Source: JANYJJ01 sp038241115 (GTDB lineage Bacteria > Pseudomonadota > Gammaproteobacteria > Burkholderiales > Burkholderiaceae_C). Taken from it: 11,527 nt of DNA. Positions 1 through 5,734 of the stretch are shown here, piece after piece; the first letter of the stretch is position 1, and every line of letters starts with the position of its first letter. The notes beneath the pieces were generated by a model, which ran no database searches, had not been told where the DNA came from, and was given only the letters and a program-made list of their open reading frames with translations. The position numbers were made by a program, and so were the translations under genes. The stretch is from positions 1 to 11,527 of the forward strand of contig JBBRGA010000113.1 in assembly GCA_038241115.1 (NCBI GenBank), written 5' to 3'.

Positions 1-560
1 GCTGCCAAGGGCACAGCGGCGCGCACGTGGGCTTCGTTGGTGGGCAGACCGGCGCGCTGCAACTCGATGTAGAAGCGATCAGGAAACAGCAGGCTCAGGC
101 GCTTTGCCGCATCGCGCGCGCGCTGCGGGTCGCGCGCCATCAAGGCCTGACCCACGCTGCCCAATTCGGCGCCAGACAAAGCAATCAGGCCTTCGCCAAG
201 GGTGCTCAGCCACCCCCACTTCAACCAAGCTTGTGCTTTGTGCGAGTTCACCAGCCAGCCGCGCGACAGCAACTCACACAAATTCAAATAACCCGCGTTG
301 TTTTGCACCAGCAGCAGCAAGCGGCTGGGCGATTTGTCTGAACCTTCCGGCTCCATCCAGACGTCGGCACCGATCAGCGGCTTCACGCCCGCCTTGCGCG
401 CCGCGCTGTAGAACTTCACCGTGCCAAAGAGATTGCTGACATCGGTGATGGCCAACGCGCCTTGGTGGTCGGCAGCGGCGGCATTCACCGCCTCGTCGAT
501 CCTCAAGGTGCCGTCGACGACGGAAAATTCAGTGTGGGTGCGCAAATGTATGAAAGCCAT
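1..560 (-). CDS. dnaE: DNA polymerase III subunit alpha, N-terminal part (truncated by window edge)
   Basis: This is the catalytic subunit of the replicative DNA polymerase, cytoplasmic, part of the Pol III core and holoenzyme. Only about the first 186 codons are present; the gene continues leftward beyond base 1. The ATG at 560 gives MAFIHLRTHTEFSVVDG, the usual opening of the PHP domain of DnaE1. It is followed by a typical LAITDVSNLFGTVKFY segment (residues 39-54) and KPLIGADVW (residues 62-70), which match the first PHP motifs of the family. The opening differs from that of DnaE2/ImuC, so I assign the main replicase. The start is fixed by homology. No clear Shine-Dalgarno sequence precedes it, but a TAAAAT element lies only seven bases upstream (see the divergent promoter entry). 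The gene is divergent from trhO. Confidence 0.95.
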   Translation of the reverse strand, partial: MAFIHLRTHTEFSVVDGTLRIDEAVNAAAADHQGALAITDVSNLFGTVKFYSAARKAGVKPLIGADVWMEPEGSDKSPSRLLLLVQNNAGYLNLCELLSRGWLVNSHKAQAWLKWGWLSTLGEGLIALSGAELGSVGQALMARDPQRARDAAKRLSLLFPDRFYIELQRAGLPTNEAHVRAAVPLA

Positions 561-671
561 GCGGGCGATTTTAGAGAGCGCCTGATCACGACTGGCCTTA
601 CGCGGCCGCCTAACGTAACCGAGATCGCCACCGCCATTGCCACATGGACTGCGTCTCTAAAATGCCGTCGG
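561..671. promoter_or_regulatory. Divergent dnaE/trhO intergenic region with duplicated TCTCTAAAAT
   Basis: The string TCTCTAAAAT occurs on the minus strand at 577-568, just before the dnaE ATG (560). It occurs again on the plus strand at 654-663, at the trhO start region, so the two copies form an inverted repeat about 76 bases apart. TAAAAT matches five of six bases of the sigma70 -10 consensus. If it acts as -10, transcription would start near 561 for dnaE and near 670 for trhO, almost at the start codons. For trhO a TTGCCA (637-642) could be a -35, but with a short 15-base spacer. No good -35 is visible for dnaE. Promoter function is inference. Confidence 0.4.
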
Positions 672-1408
672 TGAAACCCATCCTCAACATATCTGCTTAC
701 TTGTTTGTGAGCCTGTTTGACACGGCGGCTCTGCGCGAGAGCATTCGCTCACAAGCCAGCAGCCGCCAACTCAAGGGCACGGTGCTGTTGGCCGAAGAAG
801 GCATTAATTTATTTTTGGCGGGTGGAAACGAGCCGGTTCAAGACTTCCTGGGCTGGTTGAAAACCGACACCAGGTTTCATCCGCTGCTGGCCAAAGAAAG
901 CTTCACCCACAGCGTTCCGTTCAAGAAGCTGTTGGTCAAAGTGAAGCCGGAAATCATTCGAATGAACCGGCCCGCCGTCAGCCCCGCGTCGGCTCGCGCT
1001 GCGGCGGTGGATGCGAAAACGCTGGCGCGCTGGTTGCGCGCGGGCCAAGACGACGAAGGCAAGCCGGTGCTGATGCTCGACACGCGCAATGCGTTCGAGG
1101 TGGAACACGGTCACTTCAAAAATGCGGCGCACTGGAATCTCCGCAAATTCAGCGACTTCCCCGACGCGGCCCTGCTGCATGCGGCAGAGCTGCAAGGCAA
1201 GACGGTGGTGAGCTATTGCACCGGCGGCATACGCTGCGAAAAAGCCGCGCTGTTCTTGGCGCAGGCGGGTGTGCAAAACGTGCTGCAGCTGGACGGCGGG
1301 ATCTTGAAATACTTTGAAGAAGCGGGCAGCGAGCACTTTGAAGGCACGTGCTTTGTGTTCGACGAGCGCGAAGCCTTGACGGGTGATTTGAGCGCCGCAA
1401 AGCTGTAG
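662..1408 (+). CDS. trhO: tRNA uridine(34) hydroxylase / rhodanese-domain protein, short form
   Basis: TrhO (formerly YceA, UPF0176) makes 5-hydroxyuridine at wobble position 34 of some tRNAs in an oxygen-dependent way; it acts in the cytoplasm. The 248-residue protein has the N-terminal ferredoxin-like part (about 1-100, with GTVLLAEEGINLFLAG at 39-54) and a rhodanese domain (about 115-225). The active-site loop YCTGGIRCEK has Cys186 and Cys192, and the family motif FVFDER sits at 231-236. It ends soon after that motif, whereas E. coli TrhO continues with a Cys-rich tail of roughly 100 residues. Starts are uncertain. ATG 662 is chosen because the family-like sequence begins there. An ATG at 644 adds six residues, and a GTG at 671 would fit a leaderless transcript. 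None has a clear ribosome binding site. egtB follows after 96 bases on the same strand. Confidence 0.9.
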   Translation: MPSVKPILNISAYLFVSLFDTAALRESIRSQASSRQLKGTVLLAEEGINLFLAGGNEPVQDFLGWLKTDTRFHPLLAKESFTHSVPFKKLLVKVKPEIIRMNRPAVSPASARAAAVDAKTLARWLRAGQDDEGKPVLMLDTRNAFEVEHGHFKNAAHWNLRKFSDFPDAALLHAAELQGKTVVSYCTGGIRCEKAALFLAQAGVQNVLQLDGGILKYFEEAGSEHFEGTCFVFDEREALTGDLSAAKL

Positions 1409-1504
1409 GAGTACGGCGCGTTTTACGTCGCCTTGTGACCCGCAGTCGCCATTGCCGCGGCCTTTGGGCTGCATGAAGGCGGCTTTGATGGCAGCATTCA
1501 TCAC

Positions 1505-2905
1505 ATGCATACAAACCCATCAAGCCCGCTGCCTTCAGACGCCATTCAGTGCGACTTGTCCAAGCGCTACATGGAAGTTCGGGCCACGACCCTGGCGCTG
1601 GCGGCACCGCTGAGCGACGAAGACTGCCAGATTCAGTCCATGCCAGACGCCAGCCCCACCAAGTGGCATTTGGCGCACATCACCTGGTTTTTTGAGACTT
1701 TCATCCTGGAGCGCTTCGAGCCGCATTTCGCTCCCTTCGATGCCAGCTTTCGGGTGCTCTTCAACAGCTACTACCAAGGCGTGGGCGCGCGCCACCCGCG
1801 TGCGCAACGCGGCTTGATCTCGCGCCCGTCGTTGACAGAAGTAAAGCGCTACCGGGCGCAAGTGGACGCCCGCATGTTGGCCTTGATGGCAGCCCGGCCG
1901 GCTGACCGCGAACTGATCAGCCTGATCACGCTGGGCTTGCACCATGAGCAGCAACATCAAGAGCTGTTGATCACCGACATCAAACACGTGCTGTCATTCC
2001 AAAGCGGCGGCAAGCCGTATGCCAAGCGTTGGCCCATGCAGGCAGTGCGCCCGCAGGCTTTGCAGTGGTTCGGCTACGAGCCCGGCATGACCGCGGTCGG
2101 CTTCGACGTCGACCCAGACGCCGAGCGAGCTGAGAGGTTTTGCTTCGACAACGAAACACCGCGTCATCGCGTTTTCATCCCCCCATTCGAGCTGGCATCG
2201 CGCCCTGCCAGCTACGGCGATTACCTGGCCTTCATGGAAGACGCAGGCTATCAACGCAGCGAGCTGTGGCTGTCGCTGGGTTGGGACTGGGTGCAAGAAG
2301 GCCAGCGCGAAGCGCCGCTGTATTGGCAGCGCGCTGACGCATCTGGTGGCACGGAAGCTGCAGCGCAGGGCGCGGCGGACTCTGCATCCGACAGCCCCTG
2401 GCTGAATCACACGCTGCAAGGCTTGGTGAGCATCGACGCCAACACACCGGTGTGCCACCTCAGTTACTTCGAGGCCGATGCGTTCGCGCGTTGGTCGGGC
2501 GCGCGTTTGCCCACCGAAGCCGAGTGGGAATATGCGGCGCGCCACACCGCGGACGCAATCGCATCGAGCGCTCAGCCGATGCAGGGCAATTTCATGGAGC
2601 GTGGCGCTTTTCATCCGCTGCCGCAAATCGAGTCGTCACAACTAGGCCCGGTGCAACTGTTTGGCGACGTGTGGGAGTGGACGCAGTCCAGCTACAGCGC
2701 CTACCCCGGCTACCGTGCGTTGCCCGGTGCGGTGGGCGAATACAACGGCAAGTTCATGTGCGGCCAATACGTGCTGCGCGGCGGCTCGTGCGCCACCCCA
2801 GCAAGCCACATGCGTGCGAGCTATCGCAACTTCTTCCCGCCGCAAGCGCAGTGGCAATTCAGTGGCGTGCGCTTGGCGCGAGATCGCGCCGCGGCCGTCA
2901 TTTAG
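1505..2905 (+). CDS. egtB: Ergothioneine biosynthesis sulfoxide synthase EgtB
   Basis: EgtB is a non-heme iron enzyme that joins trimethylhistidine (hercynine) and a thiol donor (cysteine or gamma-glutamylcysteine) through an oxygen-dependent C-S bond. The 466-residue protein has a DinB-like N-terminal domain (about 15-170) with the iron ligands. KWHLAHITWFFE gives His58, and HHEQQHQELL gives His147 and His151 in the HxxxH motif. The C-terminal FGE-sulfatase domain (about 215-460) has RLPTEAEWEYAAR (334-346), FGDVWEWTQS (386-395) and VLRGGSCATP (423-432). A low-complexity Ala/Ser/Gly stretch (279-298) interrupts this domain. No methyltransferase domain is fused, so it is not OvoA, and egtD is not in this window. 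The ATG at 1505 is kept because family-like sequence (DLSKRYMEVRATT) precedes the next ATG at 1571. The ribosome binding site is weak. The stop overlaps the end of modC. Confidence 0.95.
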   Translation: MHTNPSSPLPSDAIQCDLSKRYMEVRATTLALAAPLSDEDCQIQSMPDASPTKWHLAHITWFFETFILERFEPHFAPFDASFRVLFNSYYQGVGARHPRAQRGLISRPSLTEVKRYRAQVDARMLALMAARPADRELISLITLGLHHEQQHQELLITDIKHVLSFQSGGKPYAKRWPMQAVRPQALQWFGYEPGMTAVGFDVDPDAERAERFCFDNETPRHRVFIPPFELASRPASYGDYLAFMEDAGYQRSELWLSLGWDWVQEGQREAPLYWQRADASGGTEAAAQGAADSASDSPWLNHTLQGLVSIDANTPVCHLSYFEADAFARWSGARLPTEAEWEYAARHTADAIASSAQPMQGNFMERGAFHPLPQIESSQLGPVQLFGDVWEWTQSSYSAYPGYRALPGAVGEYNGKFMCGQYVLRGGSCATPASHMRASYRNFFPPQAQWQFSGVRLARDRAAAVI

Positions 2906-3629
2906 GAACGCGGACGCGGACGCGCGGAACCTGCGTCGAGGGCGCAGCAGGCGCTTCGCCAATCGTTCCGTGTCGCAAGTACAGCGCCTCGTCACCAAAC
3001 CAGTCGATGTCTTCCGGGTCGTGCGTGATCATCACCGCCGGAATGTCGATGCGCTGCAGCAACTCATCCAGCTCAGCACGCATGCGGCCACGCAGCTCCG
3101 GGTCCAGCGCAGAAAAAGGCTCGTCAAGCAGCAGCGCACGAGGCGAGTGCACAAGCGCCCGCGCCAGTGCTGTGCGCTGCCGTTGGCCGCCAGAAAGTTC
3201 ACTGGGGCGCTGCGCGGCCACATCTCTCAGCTCAAAGGCAGCCAGCCATTTCTGGACGGCTTCGTCGGCGGCCTCGTTGTTCCCAAACGACGACGGGTTG
3301 CGCAGTCCGAGGTGCAAGCCGAACGCAATGTTCTGTCGCACATTGAGGTGCGGGAACAAGGCGTAGTCCTGGAACAAATAGCCGAAGTGGCGAAGACGCG
3401 CAGGCACATCCGCACCCACCGCGCTGTCAAAAAGCACTTGGTCTGCGAACGCAATGCGACCCGAGTCGGGCTTCAGCAGCCCCGCCAGCGCCTGCAGCGT
3501 CAGGCTCTTGCCGGCACCCGAGGGGCCAAAGATGACAGTGCGTTTCGCGCGGGTTTTGAACCGCACTCGCAAGTCAAAACGGCGGCGCTCGCTGACCACC
3601 GTCTTGCTGATGTCGACATCGAAGCTCAT
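2898..3629 (-). CDS. modC: Molybdate ABC transporter ATP-binding protein, short form without TOBE domain
   Basis: This is the ATPase of the molybdate importer, bound to ModB on the cytoplasmic face. From the ATG at 3629 the protein has 243 residues: Walker A GPSGAGKS (35-42), Q-loop Gln87 in LFQDYALFPH, signature LSGGQRQR (145-152), Walker B ALLLDEPFSALD (165-176) and switch His203 in MITHDPED. The protein stops after the nucleotide-binding domain with a short basic tail. E. coli ModC is about 350 residues and carries a C-terminal molybdate-binding TOBE/Mop region that is missing here. The open frame extends to a TTG at 3674 that overlaps modB by 26 bases. I prefer the ATG, 19 bases after the modB stop. 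The substrate assignment rests mainly on modA and modB next door. Its last eight bases overlap the convergent egtB. Confidence 0.92.
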   Translation of the reverse strand: MSFDVDISKTVVSERRRFDLRVRFKTRAKRTVIFGPSGAGKSLTLQALAGLLKPDSGRIAFADQVLFDSAVGADVPARLRHFGYLFQDYALFPHLNVRQNIAFGLHLGLRNPSSFGNNEAADEAVQKWLAAFELRDVAAQRPSELSGGQRQRTALARALVHSPRALLLDEPFSALDPELRGRMRAELDELLQRIDIPAVMITHDPEDIDWFGDEALYLRHGTIGEAPAAPSTQVPRVRVRVPK

Positions 3630-3648
3630 GGCGCGTCCGTGCAAGAAC

Positions 3649-4320
3649 TCAGCGTGCGCGCCGTGCAGGCGCAAATCGCCCGGCCGCCAACAGCACGGCG
3701 ATGCAGAGGATCGATGTGATCAACACCAGAAAGTTGGCCGTGTCGTCCTGCCCGGCCTGCACTGCCTCATAAACCGCGATGGACAAAGTTTGTGTGCGCC
3801 CGGGAATGCTGCCTGCCACCATCAGCGTGGCGCCAAACTCGCCCAGCGAACGTGCAAACACCAGCAGCGTTCCCGCCAGGATGCCGGGCCAGGCCATCGG
3901 CACGGTCACCCGAAAAAACACAGCCCACTCGTTCAGTCCGAGCACACGCGCTGCCTGCTCCAGCTGAGGATCTACCGCCTCGAACGCGGTGCGCGCCGAC
4001 CTCAAGATCAACGGAAAAGCCACCAGCGTGGCGGCGATCACGGCACCTTGCCAAGTGAAGATCAGGTTGATGCCGAAGCTCTGTTGCAACCAGCTGCCCA
4101 GCCAGCCGCGCTTGCCAATCACCACAAGCAAGTAATAGCCCAGTACCGTGGGCGGCAGCACCAGCGGCAGCGTCAGCACGGCGTCTACAAACTCGCGCCC
4201 GAAAAACTGGCGGCGCGCCAGCCACCAGCCCACCGTCACTCCGAGCACCAGGTTGATCGCGGTGGCCCACAGCGCCACCTTCAGCGTCAACGCCAGCGTG
4301 ATCCAGATCGATGCATCCAT
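3649..4320 (-). CDS. modB: Molybdate ABC transporter permease
   Basis: This is the inner-membrane channel subunit of the molybdate importer. From the ATG at 4320 the protein has 223 residues, close to the usual ModB length, with about five hydrophobic segments (roughly 5-28, 47-69, 88-108, 143-165, 196-215). The cytoplasmic EAA-type loop that docks to ModC is at about 121-141 (EQAARVLGLNEWAVFFRVTV). The strongly conserved family stretch ARSLGEFGATLMVAGSIPGR is at 156-175. The open frame reaches back to 4443, but that extension lies inside modA and looks unlike ModB, so the internal ATG ten bases after the modA stop is chosen. It lies between modA and modC and is very likely co-transcribed with both. 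Confidence 0.94.
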   Translation of the reverse strand: MDASIWITLALTLKVALWATAINLVLGVTVGWWLARRQFFGREFVDAVLTLPLVLPPTVLGYYLLVVIGKRGWLGSWLQQSFGINLIFTWQGAVIAATLVAFPLILRSARTAFEAVDPQLEQAARVLGLNEWAVFFRVTVPMAWPGILAGTLLVFARSLGEFGATLMVAGSIPGRTQTLSIAVYEAVQAGQDDTANFLVLITSILCIAVLLAAGRFAPARRAR

Positions 4321-4330
4321 GCGCGTTTGG

Positions 4331-5089
4331 CTAGGGCTGGCCGAAGCCGTGGCGGGCCAGCACTGCCTGCGCCGCAGGGGTGCGCAAAAACTCGAGAAAT
4401 TTGCGCGCTGCTTCTGCGTTTGTGCTGCCACTGACGACGGCAATCGGATAAGTAATGGCGAGCTGCGTGGCGACCGTGGCCACCACTTTGACTTTGTCCT
4501 TCATCACCGCCGCATCGGTCGCGTACACAAAGCCCGCATCAACTTCGCCGCGGGCCACATAGTCGAGTGCTTGCCGAGTGGATTGGGCGGTGATGGCCTT
4601 GGGCTGCACGACGGCCCACAGCTTTGCCGCTTCAAGTGATCCCTTGGTGTAGCGGCCCACCGGCACGCTGGCCGGGTTGCCCATCGCCACGCGCTTGACC
4701 TCGGGCCGCTGCAAGTCATTCAAGCCCTTCAGCCCGAGGCTGCTGTCGCTGGGCACCACCATCACCAGCGTGTTGCTGACGAAGTTGCGGCGCGTGCCAC
4801 CTGCCACCACCTTCTGCAGCTCGGCACGGTCCATGGCCTCTTGATCAGCAGATGCAAACACATCGACCGGCGCGCCTTTGAAGATTTGCGCCAGCAGCGC
4901 GTCAGACGCCCCAAAGTTAAAGACCAGTTTGGTTGCGGCGTTCTGCGCCTCAAACGCAGGGGCTATCTCCTTGAATGCGTTCGTCAGACTGGCCGCCGCC
5001 GAGACCGTCAAATCGGCGGCGTTCGCTGCCAGTGCAAAGCAGCCGAACACCAGACAGCCCACATATCGGCACCACAGGGTTTGTTTCAA
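4331..5089 (-). CDS. modA: Molybdate-binding periplasmic protein
   Basis: This is the substrate-binding protein that captures molybdate (and usually tungstate) in the periplasm and delivers it to ModB. With the TTG start at 5089 it is 252 residues, close to the usual length. It starts with a signal peptide (KQTLWCRYV, a hydrophobic core, cut after Ala-Asn-Ala at 24). The mature part begins ADLTVSAAASLTNAF, typical of ModA. Other recognisable ligand regions are FGASDALL, GNPASVPVGRY and GFVYATDA. TTG is chosen because an AGGA lies six bases upstream and because it gives a normal signal peptide. In-frame ATGs at 5131 and 5167 would add a long untypical N-terminus and run into the candidate ModE operator. 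It is the first structural gene of modABC. Confidence 0.92.
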   Translation of the reverse strand: MKQTLWCRYVGCLVFGCFALAANAADLTVSAAASLTNAFKEIAPAFEAQNAATKLVFNFGASDALLAQIFKGAPVDVFASADQEAMDRAELQKVVAGGTRRNFVSNTLVMVVPSDSSLGLKGLNDLQRPEVKRVAMGNPASVPVGRYTKGSLEAAKLWAVVQPKAITAQSTRQALDYVARGEVDAGFVYATDAAVMKDKVKVVATVATQLAITYPIAVVSGSTNAEAARKFLEFLRTPAAQAVLARHGFGQP

Positions 5090-5095
5090 GCGCGA

Positions 5096-5099
5096 TCCT
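5096..5099 (-). promoter_or_regulatory. Shine-Dalgarno AGGA for modA TTG start
   Basis: AGGA on the minus strand, six bases before TTG 5089. It supports a non-ATG start for modA. The nearest ATG (minus strand, around 5104) is out of frame, and the in-frame upstream ATGs lack such a site. Confidence 0.55.
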
Positions 5100-5137
5100 G
5101 AACATGGAAAGAGTGCGATGCAGACGCGCATCGCGAG

Positions 5138-5161
5138 CGAAATATATCGCAAGACATATCG
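5138..5161 (-). promoter_or_regulatory. Candidate ModE operator and -10 element of modABC
   Basis: Read on the minus strand, the site is CGATATGT-N8-ATATTTCG, an imperfect 24-base dyad. As I recall it, the E. coli modA operator has the same layout: CGTTATAT-N8-ACATAACG. Six of the eight arm pairs are complementary. The right half also contains a near-palindrome (12 of 14 bases, 5137-5150) and a TATATT (5146-5141) that could be a -10 hexamer, so a bound regulator would block RNA polymerase. The related strings TATATCGC and CATATCGC occur 12 bases apart on the plus strand. The site lies between the modE-like gene and modA. The function is inferred from position and pattern. Confidence 0.5.
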
Positions 5162-5203
5162 CCTCATTCGCCCCGTTCAGGCTGCCCAGACCCGACGTGT
5201 TGC

Positions 5204-5611
5204 TCAGCGCGCAATCAGGCGAACAAGTTGCGCCAGGTCGTCCTGACAAGCTTGCGTGGCCGTCAGCTCGATGCGCCGATACAGGTCGATGAGCTCGCGA
5301 CCGGTGTCAGTGAGCACGCTGCCACCGCCCAGTGGTCCGCCTTTGGCGGAATTCACCGCGGGCTTCTTCAGGGCGCGGTTCAGTTGGTCAAGCAGCACCC
5401 AGGCGCGGCGGTAGGACATGCCCAGGCTCTTGGCAGCCGAAGTGATCGAACCGGTCTGCGCGATGGACTCGATCAGCGCAATCTTGCCGGGCCCGATGGC
5501 AATCACGTCGCCTGCGGTGATGCGCATCCGAAACTTGGCCTGCGGCTTGGGGCGCACGGCTTGCTTGGTGCCTTCTTTCGGTGCGGCGGCGGTTTTTGTC
5601 TTAGCTGGCAT
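5204..5611 (-). CDS. modE: ModE-like molybdenum regulator, DNA-binding domain only
   Basis: ModE is the molybdate-responsive regulator of molybdate transport genes. This 135-residue protein starts with a Lys/Ala/Pro-rich stretch (1-27) and then has the ModE/LysR-type winged helix: a helix-turn-helix at about 42-78 (GKIALIESIAQTGSITSAAK, then SYRRAWVLLDQLN) and a wing with GGPLGGGSVLTDTGRELI (91-108). It stops there. The two Mop domains that bind molybdate in the roughly 260-residue E. coli ModE are absent. Short ModE-like proteins are known in many bacteria, but how they sense molybdenum is unclear from sequence. It precedes modA by 114 bases on the same strand and probably controls it through the site at 5138-5161. 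The start at ATG 5611 has no good ribosome binding site. Confidence 0.85.
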   Translation of the reverse strand: MPAKTKTAAAPKEGTKQAVRPKPQAKFRMRITAGDVIAIGPGKIALIESIAQTGSITSAAKSLGMSYRRAWVLLDQLNRALKKPAVNSAKGGPLGGGSVLTDTGRELIDLYRRIELTATQACQDDLAQLVRLIAR

Positions 5612-5734
5612 GGGTGAGCGTGGCGTGGCGTGGCGCGGACAGAGAGCGGTTCAAGCGCAGGGGTTGCAGACCGACCGATTGGGTGGCGCAGCGTCTTTTC
5701 GGCGCCGTTGTGATGCGCACCGCAGCACCGTCGT

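Noticed and set aside
1409..1504. Possible small gene or attenuator between trhO and egtB
   Set aside because: No open frame with a ribosome binding site and no stable hairpin with a T-run; it reads as a plain intergenic spacer.
809..1510. A 233-codon minus-strand frame opposite trhO
   Set aside because: Antisense shadow of trhO; the rhodanese active site and family motifs lie on the plus strand.
3454..4434. A 326-codon plus-strand frame, with other long plus-strand frames across 2452-3719
   Set aside because: They are antisense to modB and modC or run through egtB in another frame. They are rich in Arg, Gln and Ala and have no family similarity, while the minus-strand genes have clear motifs.
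5612..5734. Possible terminator or small gene between the S9 peptidase stop and the modE start
   Set aside because: Only a short GTGGC repeat (about 5620-5634) and a weak GGCGC/GCGCC pairing without a T-run are present; no coding signal or convincing hairpin.
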